The notes beneath the pieces were generated by a model. It was not told the origin of the DNA and did no database searches. It saw only the letters and a program-made list of their open reading frames with translations. From Deltaproteobacteria bacterium (GTDB lineage Bacteria > Bdellovibrionota > FAC87 > UBA2466): a stretch of 64,000 nt of DNA. Both the position numbers and the translations under genes were made by a program. Below, in pieces: positions 1-9,065 of this stretch (the first letter of the stretch is position 1; every line of letters starts with the position of its first letter). Where the stretch lies: the NCBI GenBank assembly GCA_016196825.1, contig JACPWY010000010.1:1-64000 (forward strand), read 5' to 3'.

Positions 1-116
1 CTGACGAAAGCCTCTCATTGCGTTTTGCCGTCTTACCGTGTTTGCTGTCTTCATGTGGCTCCTCTCCTATTCAATGCTCCGTGGACTTTGCCACGGGGGA
101 GCCACTCCTTCAAAGT

Positions 117-494
117 TCAGCTAGTTTTGATATATCCTCGGCCGCCCACCACAAAGATGCTGTCGGGATGCCCTTCAACCTTCACCACGGGGCGAGATAC
201 CGCTTTATCATCGAGTGCATTGACTGAAAAAATAACTCGCTTCGGCAACAGACCATGAGTCACAGCTGGCACTACGCAATGCGCTGCCGTTAAGATCAGA
301 TCGTCGGAGAGGATTATGCCGGATGCTTGACCATGGTGCGTCTTCCCTTCGTATTCCCACTCGTAATCCAAAGCCACAGTTTGCTTTGCTATCTCGTGAT
401 CTGGTGGCACCTCTTTGCCGCCGATAATCCAAGGCTTAACGGAATGTGAAAACGCTAACGCAGAAAAAAACAAAGAAAAAAATACAAAACGCAC
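117..494 (-). pseudogene. Truncated trypsin-like (S1) serine protease, N-terminal part
   Basis: The reading frame has a hydrophobic export signal, the mature N-terminus motif IIGG and the catalytic-histidine motif TAAHC. It stops about 50 residues after the histidine, so the catalytic Asp and the GDSGGP serine region are absent. S1 domains normally need about 220 residues; about 125 are present. I chose a GTG start at 494 because a GGGGAGGGGA ribosome site precedes it and the signal peptide begins there; the ORF track starts further upstream at 635. The remaining bases to the window edge show no clear continuation in another frame. It is probably a gene remnant, although a frameshift with the rest beyond the window cannot be excluded. 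Confidence 0.6.
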
Positions 495-676
495 GTCCCC
501 TCCCCAATTCAAAAGTTTCCTACCACTACCAAAATCCTTTTCAAGAAAATTGAGTAAAACCCGGAACATTTTTCGGAGTGCAACTCTCAACAGGGCTAAC
601 CGCAGTCTCCAAGCTTGGATTCGAAAATATCGCACTCAGCGCCAGACAGCTGAAATTGATGTTCGCTCGCTATCCC

Positions 677-1084
677 TCACCTAAGCGCCGTCAAAAAGTC
701 ATTTACCGTTTGAATAAGGATCCCGCCGGATTTCTTCGGTTGGTTCATGAATCGTCCGAAGTCCTTGAGATCTCCGGTGAGAAGATGAGAACACCCGGCC
801 TGCCGAGCCGAAAGAAAAATGGGGGTGTCTTTGGGAGGCAATTCGATCGGGCATTCTCCCTCTACGACTGTCGCAACGAGACCCATCCGCCCAACAATCT
901 TTTTGAGTTCTCCGACCCCCTTTGGAAACTTTATCGGCAGATTACGCTCAGCCTCCTCCATCGCCAGAACACAGGTCACTAACTTCCATCTTTCTGGGAC
1001 TTTCAGTCGTAGGAGAAACGCGGCCTTACCCGATGGGTTGTGAGCCGCCGTAAAGATCACGTTCGCGTCGAGGAATATCTTCAC
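677..1084 (-). CDS. PIN-domain ribonuclease toxin (VapC-like)
   Basis: This 135-residue protein begins with MKIFLDANVIF, the first acidic motif of PIN nucleases, followed by a conserved Glu in an EEAERN context and a later LLTGDLKDF acidic motif. PIN toxins usually cleave RNA using Mg2+ held by these acidic residues. The start codon overlaps the antitoxin stop by 4 bp, so the two are translationally coupled in the usual antitoxin-first order. The family assignment is firm from motifs and context; the RNA target is unknown. It sits beside a decayed protease gene in an accessory stretch. Confidence 0.82.
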   Translation of the reverse strand: MKIFLDANVIFTAAHNPSGKAAFLLRLKVPERWKLVTCVLAMEEAERNLPIKFPKGVGELKKIVGRMGLVATVVEGECPIELPPKDTPIFLSARQAGCSHLLTGDLKDFGRFMNQPKKSGGILIQTVNDFLTALR

Positions 1085-1350
1085 GACCGCTTCGATAGCT
1101 TCTGCTGAAGTTTAGCCCGGATCGACTCTTCCAAATTATCTTGAGCATCCCAATCGGCGATTTCCGCGTCTGAGTATATTTCGATTTCCAAGACCGCTGC
1201 CGGTCGAAGCACAATCTCCCCTCCCCGTTCTTCGAGAGTAATGATCCCCCCAGCCTTCACCCCCAGCCTCTTTCGCAAGACTGACGGCAATGTGATCTGC
1301 CCCCGCGGCGACACTACAACACTCGATTTGGAGGGAGGGGACACAGTCAC
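1081..1350 (-). CDS. AbrB/MazE-type antitoxin and repressor
   Basis: The 89-residue protein has a swapped-hairpin AbrB/SpoVT domain near residues 10-50, with the signature SPRGQITLPSVLRKRLGVKAG. The acidic C-terminal half would bind and neutralise the PIN toxin encoded immediately downstream. The start is GTG with a weak GAAAG site upstream. Members of this family usually autoregulate their operon by binding dyad DNA, and a dyad lies just upstream at 1370-1398. The C-terminal length and overlap with the toxin gene are typical of VapB-like antitoxins with an AbrB fold. Confidence 0.85.
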   Translation of the reverse strand: MTVSPPSKSSVVVSPRGQITLPSVLRKRLGVKAGGIITLEERGGEIVLRPAAVLEIEIYSDAEIADWDAQDNLEESIRAKLQQKLSKRS

Positions 1351-1369
1351 CTACTTTCTGAATTTCAGT

Positions 1370-1398
1370 ATATCGGAAAATCATTATTTCCGCAATAT
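1370..1398 (-). promoter_or_regulatory. Candidate operator/promoter region of the toxin-antitoxin operon
   Basis: An inverted repeat CGGAAA...TTTCCG with a 7-nt spacer, flanked on both sides by AT-rich ATAT, sits about 20-48 bp upstream of the antitoxin start. AbrB-family antitoxins commonly bind such dyads to repress their own operon. Seen: the dyad. Inferred: its role. Confidence 0.45.
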
Positions 1399-1521
1399 AG
1401 CCTCGGTCGCTCTTCTCTCCCAATGGAAATCAGGTTCGGCACCGCAAGATCGACTCGTAGTGCGATGTCACTCTATTGATCTCCTATTATTGTGGAAGCC
1501 TCTGTTAGGAGGGAATCCGGA

Positions 1522-1938
1522 ATGAAGGTATCAATGCTGCTTCTCTTTACCCTATGTGTGTTCATGAACGCCTCTCCCATGCCTATCTCGAAAACAGAAA
1601 ACGGCTTTCTGATAAAAACTGTCCTGTCCTACACCTCCAGTAGCGGCGTCATTGAGTCCGAGCGAGAATTCATTCTGCCCAAAAATAATACTTCTTGGAA
1701 TACGCTGGTAGACCCTAAAAATGGAGTTGCGTTAATTGGTCGGCTGGTGAAGTCCGATAAAAAGTCTATTCACATTGAATATATGATTTTAGACACAAAG
1801 AAAGCGAACGCAATTATTTCCACTCCCTCTATTGCCGCCCTTCTTGGTGAATCCGCCGAAATTGGCACTCAGACTGACACGGAACAAATCTCGATAAAAT
1901 TTCTAGCGAGTCGGACCGAGTACAAATCGGACAAATAG
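1522..1938 (+). CDS. Small exported protein of unknown function
   Basis: The ATG at 1522 has an AGGAGGG ribosome site 8 nt upstream, and the product starts with a signal peptide (MKVSMLLLFTLCVFMNA), so I prefer it to the longer ORF start at 1492. The mature protein is about 120 residues and predicted beta-rich. Its C-terminal segment STPSIAALLGESAEI loosely resembles the 'SP.I..L.G..A.I' strand-loop of secretin-core domains, but the match is too short to assign a function. It is encoded on the opposite strand from its neighbours and is probably monocistronic, followed by an inverted-repeat element. Confidence 0.7.
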   Translation: MKVSMLLLFTLCVFMNASPMPISKTENGFLIKTVLSYTSSSGVIESEREFILPKNNTSWNTLVDPKNGVALIGRLVKSDKKSIHIEYMILDTKKANAIISTPSIAALLGESAEIGTQTDTEQISIKFLASRTEYKSDK

Positions 1939-1990
1939 AGATTAGAAAGTCTGTCTTAAGACAGATTATTCATCGATCAATCGGACCGGG

Positions 1991-2147
1991 CTTAGAGCCT
2001 ATCCCAGAATCCAATCGTAGGGAGGGGCGAGCCAAAATAACTCGGATCGAGAACGCACAAGTGAGCCCCCGGAGGCGAGCGCGGAGGACGAAGAGCCGAG
2101 TTATTTTGGCCGTTCCGAGTAGAATGGATTCTGGGATAGGCTCTTAG
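1991..2147. repeat. Complex inverted-repeat element, copy 1 (conserved core, private stems)
   Basis: Outer arms of about 23 bp (AGAGCCTATCCCAGAATCCA and its complement near 2125-2147) enclose a second pair of perfect 15-bp arms (GCCAAAATAACTCGG at 2031 and its complement at 2096). The central 50 bp contain GCACAAGTGAGCCCCCGGAG and GCGGAGGACGAAG. The same central sequence and the same TTAGAGC...GCTCTTA outer ends recur at 16750-16930, where the arms have a different sequence but still pair. The right arm begins at the metK stop codon, so the element may also serve as the 3' structure of the metK transcript. Confidence 0.85.
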
Positions 2148-3313
2148 CGCGCCAAGTTCTTCAGCTCTTCTACCTTGTCGAGCTTTTCCCAGGTGAAGCC
2201 CTTCGTCGAATTGCGGCCGAAGTGGCCGTACGCCGCCGTCTCTTCGTAGATGGGACGACACAGATCCAGCGCCTTGATGATGTCGGCCGGTTTGCAACCG
2301 AACAACTCCTTCACCGCGCCGGTGATCTTCTCTTCCGCCACGTTTGATGTATCAAAGTGAGTCACCATCAGGGACACCGGCTCCGCCACGCCGATGGCGT
2401 AGGCAAGCTGCACGAGGCAGCGTTTGGCCAGTCCGGCCGCGACGACGTTCTTTGCAATGTAGCGCGCCATATAGGAGGCCGAACGATCCACTTTTGAGGG
2501 ATCCTTGCCCGAGAAGGCGCCGCCGCCGTGCGCGCCGTGGCCACCGTAGGTATCAACGATGATTTTGCGACCGGTGAGGCCGCAATCGCCCATCGGTCCG
2601 CCAATAACGAATCGGCCCGTCGGGTTCACATAGATCTTAGTCTTGTTGTCGACCAGCTTCGTCGGGATCACCTTCGCGATCACCTCTTCATGGATGGCCG
2701 TCTTGAGATCCTCATACTTCACTTCCGGGGAGTGCTGGGTCGAAACGACAATGGCCTCAACACGTTTGGGAGATCCGTTCTCATACTGAACCGTCACCTG
2801 AGACTTCCCGTCTGGACGGAGAAAACCCAGTACACCGTCTTTGCGAACCTCGGCCAGACGCCGGGTGAGACGATGGGAGAAGGCCAGCGTAGCGGGCATA
2901 TACTCCGGGGTCTCATCACAGGCATACCCAAACATGCAGCCCTGATCGCCCGCGCCCATCTCCTTGAACATTCCTTCGCCTTCGGTCACGCCTTGCGAGA
3001 TATCGGCCGACTGTTTGCCAATCGCTGTGAGAACCGCACAGGTCTTGAAATCAAAACCCAATTCGTCATCGATATACCCAATGCGCTTGATTACATTGCG
3101 CGCAATGGTCGTGGGATCAAAAACAGCGTTAGTTGTGATCTCGCCACTCACAAAACACAGGCCCGTCGTAACAAGCGTTTCACACGCCACGCGGCCTCTC
3201 GGATCCTGCGCGAGCACCGCGTCGAGTACGGCATCAGAAATCTGATCGCACATCTTGTCGGGATGACCCTCTGTGACCGATTCAGACGTAAAAAGGCAGT
3301 TTTTTAGGTTCAT
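2144..3313 (-). CDS. metK: S-adenosylmethionine synthetase
   Basis: MetK makes S-adenosylmethionine from ATP and methionine in the cytoplasm. The 389-residue protein is full length and starts with the standard N-terminus [20 protein letters not shown]. The ATP-binding motif GAGDQG and the P-loop-like [16 protein letters not shown] are intact. A CGGGAGAAAATC ribosome site precedes the ATG. The leader is short (tens of bases), with no room for a SAM riboswitch. A TTGACA lies at 3361-3366 on this strand, but no convincing -10 follows at the usual distance. The inverted-repeat element begins at the stop codon. Confidence 0.97.
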   Translation of the reverse strand: MNLKNCLFTSESVTEGHPDKMCDQISDAVLDAVLAQDPRGRVACETLVTTGLCFVSGEITTNAVFDPTTIARNVIKRIGYIDDELGFDFKTCAVLTAIGKQSADISQGVTEGEGMFKEMGAGDQGCMFGYACDETPEYMPATLAFSHRLTRRLAEVRKDGVLGFLRPDGKSQVTVQYENGSPKRVEAIVVSTQHSPEVKYEDLKTAIHEEVIAKVIPTKLVDNKTKIYVNPTGRFVIGGPMGDCGLTGRKIIVDTYGGHGAHGGGAFSGKDPSKVDRSASYMARYIAKNVVAAGLAKRCLVQLAYAIGVAEPVSLMVTHFDTSNVAEEKITGAVKELFGCKPADIIKALDLCRPIYEETAAYGHFGRNSTKGFTWEKLDKVEELKNLAR

Positions 3314-3410
3314 GATTTTCTCCCGATAAACCCCAGTAGAGTGCTAGCGGGGGGCAGAGTTGTCAAACCACAAGAGTCATGGAGAGCGGCTATTCTCTAG
3401 GAGATTCACG

Positions 3411-4781
3411 CTACTTACGGCGGGCGTTGGGCGGAGACATCTCATCGCCGAATTCATCAGATCCTGCACTGCTCTTACGCTTCCTCAAGGCAATCAGGGC
3501 GATGGCGAGAAGAAGAATCGCAGCGCCTACCGCGATGAAAAGAATATTCTGCGAGATGAGATCGGCGATTTCAACACTGTGCCCCTTCCCTTTCGGCGAA
3601 GGCGGAGGCACATCAGGCGGCGGAACCTGTGGTGGTGGCTCAAGCGCCTCGGTCTTGGGCGGCTGCGCTTCTTGGGCCGCTTGCGGTGGAGCGTTGGTCG
3701 CCACCTGCTGTGGCGGCTGCTGATTGGCTGATTGGTCCGGCGGCAAAGCTTTCTTCTGCGCGAATTGACCAGGGCCGGAGAAGGGGCTCAGGTCCGCCGG
3801 ATAGAGATTGATCTTAGTCCCTTCGGCAATCGTGTCGGGGCTCTTGATGCCATTCAAAACCGCAATTTCTTTCCAGCTCATCGGCGAGCCGTAATGCTTA
3901 CCCGCAATCTTCGATAGCCAGTCTCCCTTACCGATGGTGTAGGCCTCACCCGGAACATTTCTCTCCTGGTAAAAACTCTGCATGCTCTTGTCAGCGGGGT
4001 CGGCTGGCGATGCGTAGTAGATCAACCTGCCTGGCTTCCACACGCCCGGATTCCACTTCTTGAGTATGCTCGCCTGCCCGGCACCGCCCATCAGAAGCGT
4101 CGCCAGGCTTTGGAGAGTGTCTGCCTTGCGCAAGAAATAAAAACGGTTGAGCGAGGCATCTCCCTTGTGGATAGCCATCTTGGGTATGCGGGGGACTCGC
4201 GAGACGAATCCCGCTGACCCACCAGCTGATCCAATCGGGGATATTCCTTCGTGAGTCACCGAAGCACCATCGGCCGGAGTCGAGCCTGAAGGTGGAGCGT
4301 CGGTGGCCGCCACCTTGCCCATATCGATGTCTGGCGCCGGATTCTTGGCCTCGCCCTTGGTGGCGGGATTCTCAATCTCGCTGAGCATCTCGTCGCCGGA
4401 ACCATTCGGTTTGGCAGCGGCCTGATCCTCATTCTTGATTGAATCTTTGTCTTCGATCGTGGCCGTGTCGGGAGATCCTGTGGGTGAGGCCTCGGGGCTC
4501 GCGCTGACCTCAGAGGAGGGAGAGGCCTCGGCCGTTTGCTCTTCGGGAGGCGTGTCGGCCACGGCGGCCGTCAGATCGTCCGCCGGTTTGTCATCCTCTT
4601 GGGCCTCCGCCGAATTCTCGCCTTCGCCATCTGTCGGCGCATCGACCGAGATCTCAGAGCCATTCCCTTCAGAATCAAGCGATGCCTCGTCGGTGGCTCC
4701 CTTGTGGGCACACGACACAAACACGAGCAGCGATAGCGTCAGTGCACTCGTGAGAAACGGCATGAAGACATTTCTAAACAT
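3411..4781 (-). CDS. LysM-domain envelope protein with N-terminal lipobox-like signal and C-terminal membrane helix
   Basis: This 456-residue protein begins with a hydrophobic signal ending in a lipobox-like VFVSC. A long acidic, Pro/Ser/Glu/Ala-rich linker (about residues 25-190) follows. Next come a degenerate LysM-like unit (FYFLRKADTLQSLATLL), a clear LysM (YTIGKGDWLSKIAGKHYGS to INLYPADL), a Pro/Gln-rich spacer and a membrane helix near residues 410-432 with a basic tail. LysM domains bind peptidoglycan glycan strands. The layout recalls FimV/TspA polar organisers, but no FimV C-terminal TPR is present. It is transcribed alone, divergent from RNase J. Confidence 0.85.
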   Translation of the reverse strand: MFRNVFMPFLTSALTLSLLVFVSCAHKGATDEASLDSEGNGSEISVDAPTDGEGENSAEAQEDDKPADDLTAAVADTPPEEQTAEASPSSEVSASPEASPTGSPDTATIEDKDSIKNEDQAAAKPNGSGDEMLSEIENPATKGEAKNPAPDIDMGKVAATDAPPSGSTPADGASVTHEGISPIGSAGGSAGFVSRVPRIPKMAIHKGDASLNRFYFLRKADTLQSLATLLMGGAGQASILKKWNPGVWKPGRLIYYASPADPADKSMQSFYQERNVPGEAYTIGKGDWLSKIAGKHYGSPMSWKEIAVLNGIKSPDTIAEGTKINLYPADLSPFSGPGQFAQKKALPPDQSANQQPPQQVATNAPPQAAQEAQPPKTEALEPPPQVPPPDVPPPSPKGKGHSVEIADLISQNILFIAVGAAILLLAIALIALRKRKSSAGSDEFGDEMSPPNARRK

Positions 4782-4924
4782 AGAGAAATAGAGCCCTGGT
4801 GGCCCTCGTAGTCACTCATCGGCCAAGATCCAGGAGGCCTTTACAAAGAAATGCGGTTTTTTCACGTTTGCCCGTCGAAAGGAGTGGTCTTTTGCGCTAG
4901 GTATCTGTATTTTTAGAGCTTCTC

Positions 4925-6583
4925 ATGGTGACGCATCGAGACACACTTCGTCTCGTACCGTTGGGCGGACTAGGCGAAATTGGAATGAACTGCCTGGTGC
5001 TCGAATGGCGCGATGAAATCATTTTGATCGATTGCGGAATTCAGTTCCCGGATGCCCGATACCCGGGAGCCGATCTCCTTGCCCCGGATTTTAGCTATCT
5101 CTCCGATCGCTGGAAAAAGGTGCGCGCAGTCGTGGTCACTCACGGCCACGACGATCACATCGGCGCAATTCCATTCCTGGCTCGAAATCGGGATATCGAT
5201 GTCTATTGCACGCCATTTCCGCGTGGTCTACTCGACAATAAACTTGATGAAATCAAGACCGAGTATGAGGTTCGTTTTCATAAGATCAAGCCGCGTAAGA
5301 AGTTCAAGATAGGCTCGTTTGAATTCGACCCAATCCCGGTCCAGCACTCCATCATCGAATCATTGGCTCTCTGCATCACAACTCCTGTAGGGCGTGTGAT
5401 TCACACCGGTGATTTCAAGCATGACCAAAATGAGATGGGGGACGAGGACGCCTTCGAAATCTTTGCGGGACTGGGTAAGGAGGGGGTGCGGCTCCTGCTT
5501 TCTGACAGCACCAACGCCGAGCGCACCGGCCACACGATATCCGAGGAGGATATCGAACAATCTTTCCAGACCCTTCTCACCAAGCAAAAGGGGCGAATCA
5601 TCATTGCCCTTTTCGCCTCAAATATCCGCCGCATCGAACGCCTTTTGAAAGTGATCCACAGCCAAGGAAAGCGCGTCGCGCTCGCGGGCCGCAGCATGAA
5701 CTCGTACACCAAGCTTGCCCACGCCCTTTCCGCACTGAATATCCCCGAGGATACTCTGGTTCCTCTCGCGAATATTCATGATATTCCAAAGAAAAACCTG
5801 GTTATCCTCTGCACCGGCAGCCAGGCGGAGCCTCAGTCGGCGCTTCTTCGGATGGCGACTGGAACCCACAAAGACGTTCAGGTCGACACGGGCGATCTCA
5901 TTATGTTGTCGAGTCGCTTCATCCCCGGGAATGAACGGGCCATCACCAACATGATCGATAACCTTTACCGAGCCGGCGCGGACGTTCTTTACGAAAGCAT
6001 CCATCAGATCCACGTTTCGGGCCACGGATTCCAGGACGAATTGATGATGATGCTCAATTCGGTAAAGCCGGAGTGCTTCATTCCCATTCACGGCGAGTAT
6101 CGCCACCTCGCCAAACACGCGCTACTCGCAGAACGCAGCGGTGTAAAACGCTCAAACATCCGCGTAATCGAGAACGGACAAATTGTCGAACTCAGTGCGA
6201 AGGTGATGGAACTCGGCGATCGCCTCAACATGCAGAAGACGGTGATCGTCGAAAATGAAGCGATGCACCGAAGTCCGGAGATCTTTTCCCAGCGGAACAG
6301 TTTGGCCAAAACCGGAATTGTCTTCTGCACATTCCTGATTGACCATCGAACGCACCGCCTTCTCATGGAACCTGTTGTCTCGGCCTACGGAGTTCTTTAC
6401 CGAGAGATCGAGACCGATCCCAATCTGATTTTGGACGAAGCGTCTCACGCGATGCGCAAACTCTATCGGAACGCCTCTAAGAGCGACGATTTCCTTGAGA
6501 CCGCGCGCATCGAGCTACGACGCTTCTTTAAGCAGCGTGCCAGCCACAAGCCCGTTGCGATCCCCCTGATGCTCGAAATCTGA
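4925..6583 (+). CDS. rnj: Ribonuclease J
   Basis: RNase J is a metallo-beta-lactamase/beta-CASP nuclease for mRNA decay and rRNA maturation, with 5' exonuclease and endonuclease activity. The 552-residue protein shows the zinc motif THGHDDHIGA near residue 74, the later HTGDFK and DSTNAER motifs, a beta-CASP region and a C-terminal domain. The length matches the family. No ribosome site is obvious before the ATG. The HD-GYP gene follows 63 bp downstream and may be cotranscribed. The presence of RNase J suggests 5'-dependent mRNA decay in this organism. Confidence 0.95.
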   Translation: MVTHRDTLRLVPLGGLGEIGMNCLVLEWRDEIILIDCGIQFPDARYPGADLLAPDFSYLSDRWKKVRAVVVTHGHDDHIGAIPFLARNRDIDVYCTPFPRGLLDNKLDEIKTEYEVRFHKIKPRKKFKIGSFEFDPIPVQHSIIESLALCITTPVGRVIHTGDFKHDQNEMGDEDAFEIFAGLGKEGVRLLLSDSTNAERTGHTISEEDIEQSFQTLLTKQKGRIIIALFASNIRRIERLLKVIHSQGKRVALAGRSMNSYTKLAHALSALNIPEDTLVPLANIHDIPKKNLVILCTGSQAEPQSALLRMATGTHKDVQVDTGDLIMLSSRFIPGNERAITNMIDNLYRAGADVLYESIHQIHVSGHGFQDELMMMLNSVKPECFIPIHGEYRHLAKHALLAERSGVKRSNIRVIENGQIVELSAKVMELGDRLNMQKTVIVENEAMHRSPEIFSQRNSLAKTGIVFCTFLIDHRTHRLLMEPVVSAYGVLYREIETDPNLILDEASHAMRKLYRNASKSDDFLETARIELRRFFKQRASHKPVAIPLMLEI

Positions 6584-6646
6584 CTCGCCTTCACTCGTCG
6601 AATTGCCGATACGATCCTTGGGAATAGTCCCTTTTCGGGAAGCGTT

Positions 6647-7633
6647 ATGCAATTCTTTGAGATCCGCGTCAACTCCGTGATCACCAATGCCCCGCTCGAT
6701 TTTGATCTGTTTCTGACCGTCGGTGGAAAACCGGTGCTCTTTCGAAAGACTGGTGACGTGCTCACACGTGAGCGGGTGAAGATCCTCTTTCAACACGGCG
6801 GCGAAAAATTCTTAGTGCCGCTCGATCAGCGCACGCTGTATCTGGGCAGCTTGAAAAAAGCGGCGCACAACCCCGAAAACTCAACTGAGGAAAAGGGGAA
6901 ATTCCTCAAAGAGACCGCCTTCGTTCACGTAAATGATCTCTTCACGAAAAAAGATATTTCGCCAGTCGTCACCGAGGCCGAGGGGCTGGTCGAGGAGATG
7001 GTGAATTTTTTGACAAGCGACATCAACGCGACAAGTTCTCTCATGCGTCTTTCGGTGCACGATTACTACACCTACAACCACTGTGTGGATGTTTCAGTCT
7101 ATTCGATCGTTCTCGCCCGGCGCATCTATGGCGATTCCAGTAAGGAGGTGTTGATGGCCGCGGGACTCGGTGGATTGCTGCACGACATCGGAAAGAGAAA
7201 GGTCGACTGGGGCATTATCAATAAGAAATCACCTCTCACCACCGATGAATGGAAAGAGGTGAAGCGTCACCCCGAATACGGCCGCGAATTCCTCGAGGAG
7301 ATTCCCGCGATCCCCGATCGCACCAAGCTCATGGTCTATGAGCACCATGAGAATTTCGATGGCACCGGTTACCCGCGTGGCCTGAGGGAAGATCAGATTT
7401 CCGGGTTGGCGCGAATCGTCGCGATTGCCGATGTGTTTGATGCCTTAACGACGGATCGCTCGTACCACAAGGCGGTGAATCCCAAAGAGGCGATGGATAT
7501 GATGTTCGGAATGCAACCGGGAAAATTCGACCCCGATATCTTCCAGTCGTTCAATAAAAAGATCAAAAAGCAGACCGGCATGGAATTCGCGCCTGACTTT
7601 GATCCCTGCCAGCCCGGCCGCGTATTTAAGTGA
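6647..7633 (+). CDS. HD-GYP domain protein (probable cyclic-di-GMP phosphodiesterase)
   Basis: The 328-residue protein has an N-terminal domain of about 100 residues without a recognised motif, followed by an HD-GYP domain with HDIGK, a conserved KRHPEYG, HHENFDGTGYPRGL and IVAIADVFDALT. The GYP signature is intact. HD-GYP proteins usually hydrolyse cyclic-di-GMP with a di- or tri-iron centre. There is no receiver domain or membrane segment, so it is probably a soluble enzyme with its own sensory N-terminus. A GGGAAG site lies before the start. A PilZ protein elsewhere in the window (27209-27760) suggests active c-di-GMP signalling. Confidence 0.9.
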   Translation: MQFFEIRVNSVITNAPLDFDLFLTVGGKPVLFRKTGDVLTRERVKILFQHGGEKFLVPLDQRTLYLGSLKKAAHNPENSTEEKGKFLKETAFVHVNDLFTKKDISPVVTEAEGLVEEMVNFLTSDINATSSLMRLSVHDYYTYNHCVDVSVYSIVLARRIYGDSSKEVLMAAGLGGLLHDIGKRKVDWGIINKKSPLTTDEWKEVKRHPEYGREFLEEIPAIPDRTKLMVYEHHENFDGTGYPRGLREDQISGLARIVAIADVFDALTTDRSYHKAVNPKEAMDMMFGMQPGKFDPDIFQSFNKKIKKQTGMEFAPDFDPCQPGRVFK

Positions 7634-7805
7634 TCTCCTGAAAAATCGGATCCTGTGAAGTAAGGTTTCCGCCCCTCCGGGTCCGAGACCCCATTTCATT
7701 GGGACCGGTTTTCCTGAGTTCGCCGTGATACGCGGCCAGTCGGCAGTAGGGAATTGGGAGAAATGGGGAAGAGGGCAATTGGGCGATATGAGGGGGGTTG
7801 TCCGG

Positions 7806-7811
7806 TATAAT
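7806..7811 (+). promoter_or_regulatory. -10 box immediately before the ampG-like start
   Basis: A perfect TATAAT ends 6 nt before the ATG at 7818 and no ribosome site lies between. If used, transcription would begin at or within a base or two of the start codon and the mRNA would be leaderless. The -35 is poor. Confidence 0.45.
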
Positions 7812-7817
7812 AGCGGG

Positions 7818-9065
7818 ATGGCAGAGAACAAGGTTTCGGGGTGGTCCGTGTTTACCAATCGGCGGATTGCGGTGACGTTGCTGTTGATGTTTTCGAGTTC
7901 GTTTCCGCTGCCGCTGACGGGAACCGGGACCACCTTCCAGGCCTGGCTCAAGGATTCCCATGTCGACATTCGCACCATCAGCCTGATGAGCCTCGTGGGA
8001 CTACCGTACAATTTTAAGTTCTTGTGGTCACCTCTTCTCGATCGATACCACCTGCCGTTTCTGAATCGGCGAACGGGGTGGATTGCCCTTTTTCAGGTAC
8101 TTCTCATCATCACGATCGGATCCATGGGATTTATCAACGCGAGTGAGGCGACGGGTATGGTTGTTTTCGTCGCGTTTATGATCGCCTTCTTCAGTGCGAG
8201 CCAAGACGTTGTGATCGATGCCTATCGGATCGATATTTTGCGGGCCGAAGAGCGAGGCGCGGGGGCTTCAATGGTGATGATTGGCGGACGACTCGCCTTT
8301 CTGACCGCGGGCGCGCTGGCGCTCGTGCTGGCCGATCACTTGCCGTGGCATCAGGTCTTTATGGTGATGGCGGCCTGTCTGCTCATCGGCCTTCTCACCT
8401 CGATCTTTTCGCCCAACCCCGAGGTCCCCGTCGAAGAGCCGAAAAGCCTGAAACAAGCGGTCGTCGAACCTTTTGTCTCCTTCTTTAAGACACCCGGCGC
8501 AGGTTACGTGATGGCCTTCTTGGTGACCTACAAACTCGCCGATCTGCTGGCGAGTGCGCTTCTCACGCCCTTTCTACTCGAGGTGGGGTTTGCCAAGACC
8601 GACATTGGTGCGGTGAACAAGGTGTTTGGGATGCTCTCCGCGATGGCGGGCGGGCTTGTCTGTGGCGCCGTGATTCCGAAGTTTGGCGTTTATAGAAGCC
8701 TCTGGGTCTTTGGACTTCTCCAGGCCGCTTCCAATTTCGTCTTCGTGGGGTTGGCGCTCCACGGCCACAGCTACCCCTGGATGGTCGCTGCCATTGGCGT
8801 GGAGAATTTCTGTGGCGGTATGGGAACGGCCGCTCTTGTCGCCTACATCATGAGTCTGTGTGACCGCCGCTTCTCGGCGACTCAGTTCGCACTGCTCTCA
8901 AGCCTCACTGCCACGGCTCGCACGGTCTTTGCCTCCGGCACCGGGTTTGCGGCAAATTACCTCGGCTGGCCCAAGTATTTTTTCTTCGCGGCCCTTTGCG
9001 CAGCCCCCGGACTTTGGCTCCTCTCCAAACTTCGCAATCTGGACGAGACTCCCTCCACGCCCTGA
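7818..9065 (+). CDS. ampG: AmpG-like muropeptide permease (MFS)
   Basis: The 415-residue protein has about 12 hydrophobic segments and the AmpG-type pattern: PLPLTGTGTTFQAWLKD in the first loop, SLVGLPYNFKFLWSPLLDRY, and SQDVVIDAYRIDIL. AmpG imports anhydromuropeptides from the periplasm for cell-wall recycling. I prefer the ATG at 7818, because the upstream codons in the ORF track run through a TATAAT box and are G-rich and atypical. The 3' end overlaps the convergent dipeptidase gene by about 109 bp. AmpG is also how cell-wall stress reaches beta-lactamase regulators, relevant to the BlaI system at 40.8-42.8 kb. Confidence 0.85.
   Translation: MAENKVSGWSVFTNRRIAVTLLLMFSSSFPLPLTGTGTTFQAWLKDSHVDIRTISLMSLVGLPYNFKFLWSPLLDRYHLPFLNRRTGWIALFQVLLIITIGSMGFINASEATGMVVFVAFMIAFFSASQDVVIDAYRIDILRAEERGAGASMVMIGGRLAFLTAGALALVLADHLPWHQVFMVMAACLLIGLLTSIFSPNPEVPVEEPKSLKQAVVEPFVSFFKTPGAGYVMAFLVTYKLADLLASALLTPFLLEVGFAKTDIGAVNKVFGMLSAMAGGLVCGAVIPKFGVYRSLWVFGLLQAASNFVFVGLALHGHSYPWMVAAIGVENFCGGMGTAALVAYIMSLCDRRFSATQFALLSSLTATARTVFASGTGFAANYLGWPKYFFFAALCAAPGLWLLSKLRNLDETPSTP

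Noticed and set aside
578-982. 134-codon plus-strand ORF
   Set aside because: Antisense to the PIN toxin, which has clear motifs and operon context.
1991-2147. Simple insertion-sequence or MITE interpretation of the inverted-repeat element
   Set aside because: Arms differ completely between the two copies while the interior is conserved, the reverse of transposon terminal repeats, and no target-site duplication is evident.
2528-3307. 259-codon ORF on the plus strand
   Set aside because: It lies wholly antisense to metK, which has unmistakable conserved motifs; the antisense ORF has no ribosome site or domain.
3314-3410. Possible SAM riboswitch upstream of metK
   Set aside because: The stretch between metK and the next gene is under 100 bases and shows none of the conserved SAM riboswitch cores.
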